From UBA1801 sp035353395 (GTDB lineage: Bacteria; Acidobacteriota; Holophagae; Holophagales; Holophagaceae), in the NCBI GenBank assembly GCA_035353395.1, contig DAOPZL010000042.1, positions 1 to 23,630 on the forward strand: a stretch of DNA of 23,630 bases. Direction: 5' to 3'. The notes under the pieces were generated by a model. The model was not told the origin of the DNA. It saw only the letters and a program-made list of their open reading frames with translations, and searched no databases. This document shows, one piece after another, positions 15,668 to 22,944 of the stretch (position 1 is its first letter; each line of letters opens with the position of its first letter). The translations under genes were made by a program, and so were the position numbers.

Positions 15668-16771
15668 ATGTCCGAGCTCGAACTCAAGCCCCTGGCTCCG
15701 CGGCGGAAGTCGCGCCAGATCATGGTGGGAGGCGTCCCCGTGGGCGGGGACGCGCCGATCCCGGTGCAGAGCATGACGAAGACCGACTCCAGGGACGTGG
15801 AGGCGACCGTCCGGCAGATCTACGACTACGCCGCCGCCGGCTGCGAGATCGTGCGGGTCTCCGTGCCCACGGCCAAGGCGGGCGAGGCCTTCCGCGAGAT
15901 CTGCGCCCGGAGCCCCATCCCCGTGGTGGCCGACATCCACTTCGACTACCGGCTGGCCCTGGCGGCGGCCGACGGCGGGGCGGCCTGCCTGCGCATCAAC
16001 CCCGGCAACATCGGCGGCCGGGAGCGGGTGAAGGCCGTGGTGGACAAGGCCGGCGAGAAGGGCATCCCCATCCGCATCGGGGTCAACGGCGGCAGCCTCG
16101 AGAAGGACCTCCTGGAGAAGTTCGGACACGCCACGCCGGAAGCCATGGTGGAGAGCGCCTTCCGGCACCTGGAGCTCCTCGAGAAGGAAGGCTTCCGCGA
16201 CACCAAGCTCAGCCTCAAGGCCAGCGACGTCCCCCGCACGGTGCAGGCCTACCGGCTGCTGGCCCGGCAGGTGGACTACCCGCTGCACCTCGGGATCACC
16301 GAGGCGGGCACGCCCTGGGCCGCCACGATCCTCAGCAGCATCGGCATGGGCATCCTCCTCGCGGAGGGCATCGGCGACACCATCCGCGTCTCGCTGACCG
16401 GCGAGGGGACCGAGGAGTGCCGGGTCGGCCACGAGATGCTGCGGGCCCTCGGGCTGCGCTCCGGCGGCTTCCGCATGGTCAGCTGCCCGGGCTGCGGACG
16501 CACGCAGATCGACCTGGGGCGCATCGCCAAGGAGATCGAGACGGGCCTGCGGGAGATCAACCACGAGCACGTCACCTACGCGGTCATGGGCTGCGTGGTG
16601 AACGGCCCCGGGGAGGCCCGCGAGGCGGACCTGGGCGTCGCCGGCGGCGCCGGCGAGGGGCGCATCTACCGCAAGGGGGAACTGATCCGGAAGGTCAAGG
16701 AGGAGGACCTCGTCCCCGCCTTCCTGGAGGAAGCCAGGCGGCTGAAGTCCGAGCATGAGCAGAAGGCCTAG
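15668..16771 (+). CDS. ispG: 4-hydroxy-3-methylbut-2-en-1-yl diphosphate synthase IspG (GcpE)
   Basis: IspG carries out the penultimate step of the MEP isoprenoid pathway, converting MEcPP to HMBPP with a 4Fe-4S cluster. The 367-aa product is the short bacterial type. The TIM-barrel half begins with PIPVQSMTKTDSRDVEATV and includes VADIHFDYRLAL and RINPGNIG. The C-terminal cluster domain has CPGC (Cys273, Cys276) and GCVVNGPGE (Cys309, with Glu316 as probable fourth ligand). I chose the ATG at 15668, which has GGGAGGA upstream. The GTG at 15650 lies before that site and is less likely. The 3' end overlaps yidD by 17 bases. Confidence 0.97.
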   Translation: MSELELKPLAPRRKSRQIMVGGVPVGGDAPIPVQSMTKTDSRDVEATVRQIYDYAAAGCEIVRVSVPTAKAGEAFREICARSPIPVVADIHFDYRLALAAADGGAACLRINPGNIGGRERVKAVVDKAGEKGIPIRIGVNGGSLEKDLLEKFGHATPEAMVESAFRHLELLEKEGFRDTKLSLKASDVPRTVQAYRLLARQVDYPLHLGITEAGTPWAATILSSIGMGILLAEGIGDTIRVSLTGEGTEECRVGHEMLRALGLRSGGFRMVSCPGCGRTQIDLGRIAKEIETGLREINHEHVTYAVMGCVVNGPGEAREADLGVAGGAGEGRIYRKGELIRKVKEEDLVPAFLEEARRLKSEHEQKA

Positions 16772-17069
16772 ATCCGTGCAGTGGGTCGGGAACCATGCCT
16801 TCCTGGTCGCGGGGCTCCTGCTGCTGGCGGAGTCCCTCCTGCCCGTCCGGCTGCAGCCCACGGCCTGGGTCCTGCGCGGCGCCATCCGGGTCTACCAGCT
16901 GACCCTGAGCCCGGTCCTGGGCACCCAGTGCAAGTTCCGCCCCACCTGCAGCCACTACGGCCTGGGCTGCATCCGGAAGTACGGGACGCTGCGCGGGGGC
17001 CTGCTCACGACCTGGCGCATCATCCGCTGCTCGCCCCTCACCCACGGGGGGGACGACCCCATTCCTTGA
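16755..17069 (+). CDS. yidD: Membrane protein insertion efficiency factor YidD
   Basis: The 104-aa protein carries the YidD signature: VYQLTLSPVLGTQCKFRPTC, SHYGLGCIRKYG, then WRIIRCSPLTHGG and DPIP at the C-terminus, including the conserved cysteines. A hydrophobic N-terminal helix (about residues 14-30) is longer than in compact YidD proteins and may anchor it. YidD is thought to help YidC insert membrane proteins. Its usual place is between rnpA and yidC. Here it overlaps ispG by 17 bases instead. A GTG at 16776 is an alternative start. Confidence 0.92.
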   Translation: MSRRPRSVQWVGNHAFLVAGLLLLAESLLPVRLQPTAWVLRGAIRVYQLTLSPVLGTQCKFRPTCSHYGLGCIRKYGTLRGGLLTTWRIIRCSPLTHGGDDPIP

Positions 17070-17144
17070 GCCGCCGCCCCAGGTTTCTTCTCCGCGCCGC
17101 TTGGTGATCCGGCCGCGATAGGATTCAATAAAGCGGGAGGCGGT

Positions 17145-17891
17145 GTGTCGAAGCTGCGAAGCACATGGATCTGGGGCGTCCTGCTGATGCCCTGGGGCGT
17201 GCTGACCGTCCTGCTCGACGCCCTGGCCATCCTCCTGGCGGCGCCGTTCCTCGGCGGCAAACGGGCCTTCTTCGCCATCGGCCCCCTCTGGGCCCGCCAG
17301 ATGTTCTGGATCGGGGGCGTGAAGCTGGAGCTGCGCGGGTGGGAGAACCTGCCCGAGGCCATCCGCTCCGAGCGGCAGCCGGTGATCTTCATGTCCAACC
17401 ACGAGAGCAACCTCGATCCGCCGGTGCTCATCTCGGCGCTGCCCGTGCCCGCGGTCTACATCTCCAAGAAGGAGCTGAAGTGGGTGCCCCTCGTCGGCTG
17501 GGCCGCGGGGCTGGGCGGCACCATCTTCATCGACCGCGGCAGGCGGGAACGGGCCCTCCACGGCATCAAGCAGGCCGCTGCGCAGATCCGCGAGGGCAAG
17601 ACGGTGGTGATCTTCCCGGAGGGGACCCGCACCCGCACCGGCCGGCTGGGCCCCTTCAAGAAGGGCGGGTTCGCCATGGCCCTGGACGCGGGCGTCCCCA
17701 TCGTGCCCCTCGCGACGGTGGGCGGATTCAAGGCCCTGCCTCCGGGCTCCCTGCGCCTCCGGCCGGGGCGCTACACGATCCTCGTCGGGAAACCGGTGGA
17801 CCCCGCGGCCTTCCCGGACCGGGACGCCCTCCTCCAGGAGGTGCGGCGGAACATCGAAAGCCTCGTCGAAACCGCAAAAGGAGCGGCATGA
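17145..17891 (+). CDS. plsC: PlsC-type 1-acyl-glycerol-3-phosphate acyltransferase
   Basis: The 248-aa protein belongs to the PlsC/LPLAT family, which acylates lysophosphatidic acid at the inner membrane for phospholipid synthesis. The N-terminus is hydrophobic (about residues 8-36). The catalytic HX4D motif is NHESNLDPP (His86, Asp91). GTIFIDRG follows, then the substrate motif FPEGTRTRTG (from residue 157) and VPIVPLATVG. The start is GTG with GGGAGG 4 bases upstream. The 3' end overlaps the next gene by 4 bases (ATGA). Substrate specificity cannot be read from sequence, so lysophospholipid acyltransferases of other specificity remain possible. Confidence 0.9.
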   Translation: MSKLRSTWIWGVLLMPWGVLTVLLDALAILLAAPFLGGKRAFFAIGPLWARQMFWIGGVKLELRGWENLPEAIRSERQPVIFMSNHESNLDPPVLISALPVPAVYISKKELKWVPLVGWAAGLGGTIFIDRGRRERALHGIKQAAAQIREGKTVVIFPEGTRTRTGRLGPFKKGGFAMALDAGVPIVPLATVGGFKALPPGSLRLRPGRYTILVGKPVDPAAFPDRDALLQEVRRNIESLVETAKGAA

Positions 17892-18604
17892 CTCCCGAGG
17901 AATTCAACCCGTACCAGGCCCCGGAGGCCGACCTCACGGAAGCGCCCGGCATCCTGGACCCGGAGGCGCTGCGCCCGGTCCCCTTCGAGGACCTCGAGGC
18001 CGAGCCCCGCTTCTGGCACAGGGTCTGGGCGATGTTCACCGCCCTCTTCAGGAACCCCCAGGGCCTCGCGGAACGGGTGCCCCTCACCACCGGGTTCAGC
18101 GCCCCCTGGCGATTCCAGATCGTCCTGACCATCCCGATCTTCCTGCTCTTCCTCGCCCTCTCCGCCGTCTTCAGCCTGGTCGTGCTCGTCATCGGCCTGC
18201 TGGGCGAGGGGCGCGACGCCGGCCAGTTCACCGCATGGCTCTTCGGCCTGGCGCCCCTGGTCTACCTGCTCCTCCTCCCTCTGCTGCAGTTCGTCAACAT
18301 GTTCGTCATCGGCGGCCTCAGCCACGGCTGCCTCTGGCTCTGGGGAGGGCTGAAGCACGGGCAGGGAGCCGCCGCGACCATCCGCCTGACGGGCTACTTC
18401 CTGGGCTTCTTCATGCTCGTGGGCTTCATCCCCATCATCGGCTCCCTGGCCGCCCTCGCGGGGCCCGCCTTCCTGGGCATGGGTCTGGCCCGCATCCACC
18501 GCACGGACACCTGGCGGGGCATCTGCGCGGCCTACACCCCCCTGCTGGCCGCCTGCTGCACTTTCATCGGGCTCTTCCTGGTGATGCTGGGGCTCGGATT
18601 CTGA
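17888..18604 (+). CDS. Multi-pass membrane protein, Yip1-like, function unknown
   Basis: The 238-aa protein has a soluble acidic N-terminus (about 60 residues, including FNPYQAPEADL). An amphipathic region FWHRVWAMFTALFRNPQGLA follows, then about five hydrophobic helices (near residues 78-105, 115-138, 160-185, 190-202, 215-237). An aromatic Pro/Gly segment before the first helix and four to five helices resemble Yip1-domain proteins of bacteria, whose role is unknown. The ATG overlaps the plsC stop by 4 bases, so it is probably co-translated with the acyltransferase and may relate to the membrane lipid context. It ends 15 bp before the convergent miaA. Confidence 0.75.
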   Translation: MTPEEFNPYQAPEADLTEAPGILDPEALRPVPFEDLEAEPRFWHRVWAMFTALFRNPQGLAERVPLTTGFSAPWRFQIVLTIPIFLLFLALSAVFSLVVLVIGLLGEGRDAGQFTAWLFGLAPLVYLLLLPLLQFVNMFVIGGLSHGCLWLWGGLKHGQGAAATIRLTGYFLGFFMLVGFIPIIGSLAALAGPAFLGMGLARIHRTDTWRGICAAYTPLLAACCTFIGLFLVMLGLGF

Positions 18605-18605
18605 C

Positions 18606-18617
18606 CCGCCGCGGCGG
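18606..18617. terminator. 12-bp GC palindrome between convergent genes
   Basis: CCGCCGCGGCGG is its own reverse complement and fills the 15-bp gap between two convergent stops. It could fold as a 4-bp hairpin on either strand and slow transcription, but there is no T-run. It may also be chance in GC-rich DNA. Confidence 0.25.
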
Positions 18618-18619
18618 AC

Positions 18620-19498
18620 TCAGCCGAGGAGCTTCGCGATCCCCTCTTCCACCGTCTCCCGGTCCGGATCCCAGGCCGGAACGCCGGGAAGCTGGTTGCG
18701 GAACCAGGTGCCCTGCCGCTTGGCGTAGGCCTGGGTCTCCAGCACGATGCGGGCCTCGATGTCCGCGGCGGGACCTCCGTCCAGCCACTGCACGTATCCC
18801 AGGGGCCTGAGCCGCCGCAGGTCCTCCGAGAACCCTTCCTGGACGGCCCGGGCCACCTCCGCCCGCCAGCCTTGCGCCACCATGGCCCGGACGCGGCGCC
18901 GGACCCGCTCCCGCTGGCGTTCCCGGGAAGGCAGCACCAGCAGGGCGCGCCAGCCCGCGGGCACGCCCCGGGGGACGCCGGACAGCAGGTCGGATGGTCG
19001 CCTGCCCGAAGCCAAGTACAGGGCGAGGGCGCGCTGGACGCGGGAGCCGTCGTTGGGATGCAGCGCCGCGGCCCGGACCGGGTCCACGCCCTCGAGGTAG
19101 CGGTGGAGCCGGGGCGCCCCCACGAGCCTGTGCCATTCCCTGACCTGTGCCACGAGGCGCGGAGGAACCTCGGGCAGGTCGTCCAGCTGCTCCCAGATGC
19201 CGCGGAGGTAGAGCCCGGATCCGGTGACCAGCACCGGCAGGCCCGCCTGGGCGAGCCAGGTCCTGGCCAGGGCGCCGAAATCCGCCGGGTTGAGGCGCGT
19301 CGTCAGGGGGAGGACGCCGTAGCCCAGGTGCGGCACGCCCAGCCGTTCCTCGTCGCCGGGCTGCCCCGTGCCGACGGGAATGCCCGCGAGGGACTGGAAG
19401 GGATCCCCGTTCACCACGACGCCCCCGATCCGCCGCGCGGCCTCCGCCGCCAGCGCGCTCTTGCCGGACGCGGTGGGGCCGAGGATCGCGAGATTCAT
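18620..19498 (-). CDS. miaA: tRNA dimethylallyltransferase MiaA
   Basis: MiaA transfers a dimethylallyl group to A37 of tRNAs that read UNN codons. The 292-aa product starts with the P-loop GPTASGKS (residues 7-14). Other conserved parts are PNDGSRVQRALALYLASGR-like (HPNDGSRVQRAL), a GY-x-Q-W segment, and the C-terminal TQAYAKRQGTWFRNQ, which fits the family block TRQYAKRQ-TWFR. Several sites differ from the consensus: NGDPFQSLAGIPVGT instead of the usual D-S-x-Q-V-Y region, and TGSGLY instead of GGTGLY. I chose the ATG at 19498, which puts the P-loop at the N-terminus; the frame stays open further upstream. The start overlaps the upstream small gene by 4 bases. Confidence 0.92.
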   Translation of the reverse strand: MNLAILGPTASGKSALAAEAARRIGGVVVNGDPFQSLAGIPVGTGQPGDEERLGVPHLGYGVLPLTTRLNPADFGALARTWLAQAGLPVLVTGSGLYLRGIWEQLDDLPEVPPRLVAQVREWHRLVGAPRLHRYLEGVDPVRAAALHPNDGSRVQRALALYLASGRRPSDLLSGVPRGVPAGWRALLVLPSRERQRERVRRRVRAMVAQGWRAEVARAVQEGFSEDLRRLRPLGYVQWLDGGPAADIEARIVLETQAYAKRQGTWFRNQLPGVPAWDPDRETVEEGIAKLLG

Positions 19499-19848
19499 GG
19501 CCAGTCGCTCTCCCCGCTCCCGGCCATCAATCGCGGCAGGAGCCGGGCCGCCTCGTCCCGCGCCAGGCGGGCGGCCTCGAGGGCGTGGTCGAGGGCGTCC
19601 GCGGGATCCTGCCCCAGATGGAGCAGGGCCGTGCACTGGTCCCGCAGCCGGGGAAGCTCCCCGCGCGGGTCCGGGAGGTGCCGTTCCGCCGCCGCCTCGA
19701 AGATCTTCAGGAAGCAGCGCACGGAATCGCACGCCGCGCTGATCGCCGCGGGCACGCTGCGCCGGTCCGCCCGCAGCGCCAGGGCGGCGGCCATGAAGCG
19801 CAGCCCGTCCTCGAAACGTTCCTGGAGTTCGCCGGTGGGTCCTTCCAT
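19495..19848 (-). CDS. Small all-helical protein, possibly HEPN-like
   Basis: The 117-aa protein is not confidently recognised. It looks entirely helical and Ala/Leu/Arg-rich: FMAAALALRADRRSVPAAI, then SAACDSVRCFLKIFEAAAER, a loop with HLPDPRGELPRLRDQC, then DALDHALEAARLARDEAARL. The pattern of two long helices with Ala-rich faces, a central Lys and a final helix is reminiscent of HEPN domains, but the R-x4-6-H RNase motif is not evident. Its start shares one base with the purF stop and its end overlaps the miaA start by 4 bases. This tight position argues for a real gene with a coupled housekeeping role. Confidence 0.6.
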   Translation of the reverse strand: MEGPTGELQERFEDGLRFMAAALALRADRRSVPAAISAACDSVRCFLKIFEAAAERHLPDPRGELPRLRDQCTALLHLGQDPADALDHALEAARLARDEAARLLPRLMAGSGESDWP

Positions 19849-21227
19849 CAGCCGCACGTGGTCTTGCCGTCCTTCGGGACGACGGGGTACTCGCCGGTGA
19901 AGCACGCGTAGCAGAAGCCCAGGCCGTCGCCGTCCTTCATGGCGGCCTGCAGGTCCTCGAGGGTGAGGTAGCCCAGCGAATCGGCCTCGATGAAGCGGCA
20001 GATCTCCTCCGTGCTCTTGTGGCTGGCGATGAGCTGCTCCCGGGTGGGCGTGTCGATGCCGTAGAAGCAGGAGTGCGTCGTCGGCGGGCTGCTGATGCGG
20101 AGATGGACCTCCTTGGCGCCCGCGTTGCGGACCATCTGCATGATCTTCCGGCTGGTGGTGCCCCGGACGAGGCTGTCGTCCACCAGGATCACGCGCTTGC
20201 CGTTGAGCAGCTCCCGCGCGGGATTCAGCTTCACCTTCACGCCGAAGGAGCGGATCTGCTGCTTGGGCTCGATGAAGGTGCGGCCCACGTAGTGGTTCCT
20301 GATGAGCCCGAACTCGAAGGGGATGCCGCTCTCGTCCGCGTAGCCGAGGGCCGCGTGGACGCCGGAGTCGGGCACCGGGATGACGTAGTCCGCCTCCACC
20401 GGATGGCGCCGGGCCAGGAGGCGCCCCATCATGCGGCGCGTGGACAGGACGCTCTGGCCGAAGACCAGGGAATCCGGGCGCGCGAAATAGACGTGCTCGA
20501 AGACGCAGGGCTTCGGCCTCACGCGCTCCATCGGGTACATCGAGCGGGCGCCGTCCATGCTCAGGACCAGCAGTTCCCCTGCCTCCACCTCCCGCTCGTA
20601 GCGGGTCTCCAGGAGGTCGAAGGCCGTCGTCTCGCTGGCCAGGACGAAGGACTCGCCGTGCCTGCCGAGGGCGAGGGGCCGGAAGCCGTGGGGATCCCGG
20701 GCGGCGATCAGCAGTTCCTCGGAGAGGATCAGCAGCGAATAGGCGCCTTCCACCTGCCGGAGAGCCTCGACGACCGCCTCGGGCAGGGTCCGGGCCTTGG
20801 CGCGGTTGATGAGCGCGAGGATGACTTCGGAATCCGAAGGGCTGCTGAAGACCTGCCCCTTCTGGATGAGGCGCTCGCGCAGGGTCTCCGTGTTGGTCAG
20901 GTTGCCGTTGTGGCAGAGGGCCAGCTGGCCGAAGCGCCCCTGCACCAGGAAGGGGTGCGCCGCCGAGGCCACGTTCCCGCCGGTCGTGGAATAGCGCGTG
21001 TGCCCGATGGCGGCGTCGCCCTTGAGGTTGTCCAGGGTGCTCTCGCTGAACACGTCGGCCACGTGGCCCTGGCCCTTGTAGAGATTCAGCTTGCGGCCGT
21101 CCCGGGTGCAGATCCCCGCGGCTTCCTGTCCCCGGTGCTGGAGCGCGTAAAGCCCCAGGTAGGCCTTGCGGGATGCTTCGGCGGCCGGCCAGATGCCGAA
21201 TACGCCGCATTCGTCCTTGAACGCCAT
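19848..21227 (-). CDS. purF: Amidophosphoribosyltransferase PurF
   Basis: PurF makes phosphoribosylamine from PRPP and glutamine, the first committed step of purine synthesis. The 459-aa protein starts MAFKDECGVFGIW. Cys7 is the N-terminal nucleophile, exposed after removal of a six-residue propeptide. The glutaminase domain has LQHRGQEAAGI and CHNGNLTN. The phosphoribosyltransferase domain has the PRPP loop ILVDDSLVRGTTSRK. Cysteines in KPCVFEHVYFARPDS, HSCFYGIDTP and CYAC near the C-terminus match the four cluster-binding Cys of the B. subtilis-type enzyme, so an oxygen-sensitive 4Fe-4S form is likely. It heads the unit purF-small ORF-miaA. Confidence 0.97.
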   Translation of the reverse strand: MAFKDECGVFGIWPAAEASRKAYLGLYALQHRGQEAAGICTRDGRKLNLYKGQGHVADVFSESTLDNLKGDAAIGHTRYSTTGGNVASAAHPFLVQGRFGQLALCHNGNLTNTETLRERLIQKGQVFSSPSDSEVILALINRAKARTLPEAVVEALRQVEGAYSLLILSEELLIAARDPHGFRPLALGRHGESFVLASETTAFDLLETRYEREVEAGELLVLSMDGARSMYPMERVRPKPCVFEHVYFARPDSLVFGQSVLSTRRMMGRLLARRHPVEADYVIPVPDSGVHAALGYADESGIPFEFGLIRNHYVGRTFIEPKQQIRSFGVKVKLNPARELLNGKRVILVDDSLVRGTTSRKIMQMVRNAGAKEVHLRISSPPTTHSCFYGIDTPTREQLIASHKSTEEICRFIEADSLGYLTLEDLQAAMKDGDGLGFCYACFTGEYPVVPKDGKTTCG

Positions 21228-21236
21228 GGTGCCCCC

Positions 21237-21273
21237 AAAAAGAAATCATACCCCGCCGGGATCTTCCTCGGCG
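21237..21273 (-). promoter_or_regulatory. Spacer between the lipoprotein gene and purF: hairpin and possible -10 box
   Basis: On the minus strand, CGCCGAGG and CCCGGCG (complements of 21266-21273 and 21254-21260) form about 7 bp with one bulged A. Eight bases later comes a T-rich tract (complement of 21237-21245). A TATGAT (complement of 21245-21250) resembles a -10 box for purF, but no good -35 is visible. The element could end the lipoprotein transcript, start purF, or both. Confidence 0.3.
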
Positions 21274-21288
21274 TCCCCGCCCGCGGCC

Positions 21289-21903
21289 TTATTCGACGAC
21301 CTCGGGGCTTTCGTTCCCGGATTCGAAGCTCTCGGGGGCCTTCGCGAGGCGCCTGAGAGTGCCGAGCAGGGCCATGCCGCGCTCCGCCGGCGAGGCCCTG
21401 CGGGGGAGACGGAAGTCCACCAGCCGCAGGTCCAGGGTCGCCAGTTCCCCCTTGTCGAAGCGGCCGCTGAAGGAGGACAAGGCCAGGAGGCCGGGGGCCG
21501 CCGTGACCAGGCTGGCTTCCGCCTGCAGGCCCGGGGGGATCGGAACATGCCAGACCTGGCACCGCCTGGCTCCGTAGCGGGCGAAGACGGGTTTCGCCAC
21601 GAGATCGGGCGCCGGCCCCGAGAGGTACAGCAGCCGCTCCAGCCGCAGGAGCACGACCGCCTGGGAACCGGGAGCGTCCAGGCGCTGGATCGGCTCCAGG
21701 CGCCATCCCCCCATCCGCGGCTTCTTCGTCCGGTTCCGGACCTTGGCGACCGGCGTCGTCCGCAGGAGGAACTCGGCGACCACCGGCTCCCGGTTGTCCC
21801 GGTAGGTCAGGACGGCGCGGTATCGCAGCATCCCCTGGTCCGACGCGGCACCGTGCAGGCAGGCGGACAGGGCGAGGACAAGAAGGACAAGCTGCGAACG
21901 CAT
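21289..21903 (-). CDS. Putative lipoprotein of unknown function
   Basis: The 204-aa protein is not recognised. It starts MRSQLVLLVLALSACLHGAA: a short basic end, a hydrophobic core, then a lipobox LSAC with Cys15 as likely lipidation site. This suggests outer membrane or periplasmic anchoring. The rest has a beta-rich look with repeated hydrophobic strands (LRYRAVLTYRDN, AVVLLRLERLLYLSG, LATLDLRLVDFRLP). The C-terminus is acidic and Ser/Glu-rich. I chose the ATG at 21903, which has GGAG 7 bases upstream. An upstream ATG at 21960 would add 19 residues before the signal and is less likely. Neighbours give no functional clue. Confidence 0.7.
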   Translation of the reverse strand: MRSQLVLLVLALSACLHGAASDQGMLRYRAVLTYRDNREPVVAEFLLRTTPVAKVRNRTKKPRMGGWRLEPIQRLDAPGSQAVVLLRLERLLYLSGPAPDLVAKPVFARYGARRCQVWHVPIPPGLQAEASLVTAAPGLLALSSFSGRFDKGELATLDLRLVDFRLPRRASPAERGMALLGTLRRLAKAPESFESGNESPEVVE

Positions 21904-21977
21904 CCACGACTCCGGTCCCCGCGCCGATCCGGTTCCCGGCGGCCTGGCGGGGGCATCCATCCAGGGTAGCGCATCCC

Positions 21978-21995
21978 GGATCCCCCGGCGGATCC
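21978..21995 (-). terminator. GGATCC inverted repeat just after the folD-like stop
   Basis: GGATCC at 21978-21983 and 21990-21995 can pair around a 6-base loop immediately after the stop codon. There is no T-run, so termination is only a possibility. The rest of the 92-bp spacer to the lipoprotein gene holds nothing else I can identify. Confidence 0.25.
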
Positions 21996-22844
21996 CTACC
22001 AGCCCGCGGCGTAGGTGAGGTTCAGGAGCGCCATGGCGCGCGTGACCCTTCCCACGCTGTTCCGGGCGTTGTCCGTGAACGCGATGCCCCGCGCGCGGAG
22101 CGCCTCGAAATCGAAGTTCCCCTCGTGGCTCAGGTCGATGCAGAGGGCGTCCTCCCGGATGAGCCCGGCGGGGATGCGGTAGCCCTCCACCGGCACGGCG
22201 CTGACGATGACGTCGGCCAGCCGGATGAAGGACTCCAGGTGCTGCGGATTCGAGTCCCGATGGCAGAGGATCGGGGTCCCGCGCAGGTTGGCCACCATGT
22301 TCGCGAGGGGCCTGCCGATGCGCAGGCTGTCGTTGACGACCAGGACCGTCCTGCCGGCGAGATGGTCCTCCCCGTAGCCCTGCTTGATGACCTTGAGGAC
22401 CGCGCGCCCCGTGCAGGGCATGATGGCCCGCCGCTCCCGGCCGAGCCGCTTCCGGAACTTCGCGAGGTAGCCGATGTTGATGCTGTGGAGCCCCTCGATG
22501 TCCTTGCCCGGGTCGACGAGATCCATCACCTCGTCGTCCTTGAGGTCCGGGAAGCCCAGAGGGTAGAAGACGAAGATCCCGTGCGTGGCCTTGTCCTGGT
22601 TGAGCTGGGCGATGAGCTTGGCCGCCTCCAGGCTGCTCCGCACCAGGCAGGGCTTCACGATGAAGCCCAGCTCGTCGCCGTCGCGGATCAGCAGGTTGCG
22701 GTAGAGGACGCTGCCCGGGTCCTCGCTTCCCAGCACCACCGCGAGGCCTGGGGCGAACCCCAGCTCCTTCACGTTCTGGCGCACCAGGTCGCGGTAGTAC
22801 TGCGCGGTCTCCTGGCAGTCGAGCCGGCCGGCGGGCTTCGTCAT
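21996..22844 (-). CDS. FolD-family methylenetetrahydrofolate dehydrogenase, MTD1-like, cyclohydrolase lysine missing
   Basis: The 282-aa protein has the FolD fold: an N-terminal catalytic domain, a PCT motif (IMPCTGRAV), the nucleotide-binding strand VLVVNDSLRIGRPLANMVAN, then ADVIVSAVPVEGYRIPAGLI. In standard FolD the sequence Y-x-x-x-K supplies the catalytic lysine (Tyr52, Lys56 in E. coli). Here Tyr48 is kept but the lysine position is Leu52. The VQLPLP segment is VFYPLG, so the Gln is Phe93. The Asp of KDVDG is Glu117 (KDIEG). The PGGVGPMT loop is NSVGRVT. These changes resemble yeast-type MTD1, an NAD-dependent dehydrogenase without cyclohydrolase activity. The ATG at 22844 has a strong GGAGGA. 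Dehydrogenase activity is inferred. Confidence 0.82.
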   Translation of the reverse strand: MTKPAGRLDCQETAQYYRDLVRQNVKELGFAPGLAVVLGSEDPGSVLYRNLLIRDGDELGFIVKPCLVRSSLEAAKLIAQLNQDKATHGIFVFYPLGFPDLKDDEVMDLVDPGKDIEGLHSINIGYLAKFRKRLGRERRAIMPCTGRAVLKVIKQGYGEDHLAGRTVLVVNDSLRIGRPLANMVANLRGTPILCHRDSNPQHLESFIRLADVIVSAVPVEGYRIPAGLIREDALCIDLSHEGNFDFEALRARGIAFTDNARNSVGRVTRAMALLNLTYAAGW

Positions 22845-22944
22845 GGGTGCTTCCTCCGAAGGAGCCAGTCTACCGGCGATGCCCTCCCGGGACACGACCC
22901 CCCCGCGACCAGGCTAGGATGGAAACCGGATCACGCGAGGCGCC
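22845..22944. promoter_or_regulatory. Divergent spacer between the folD-like and HAD genes
   Basis: This 100-bp spacer must hold the starts of two divergent transcripts. Possible -10 boxes are TAGGAT (22915-22920) for the HAD gene and TAGACT (complement of 22867-22872) for the folD-like gene, each 22-24 bases before the start codon. No convincing -35 box is visible for either. Confidence 0.3.

Noticed and set aside
17101..17129. TTGGTG-N17-TTCAAT as a sigma70 promoter for plsC
   Set aside because: Weak match in both halves, and the transcript would begin almost inside the Shine-Dalgarno sequence.
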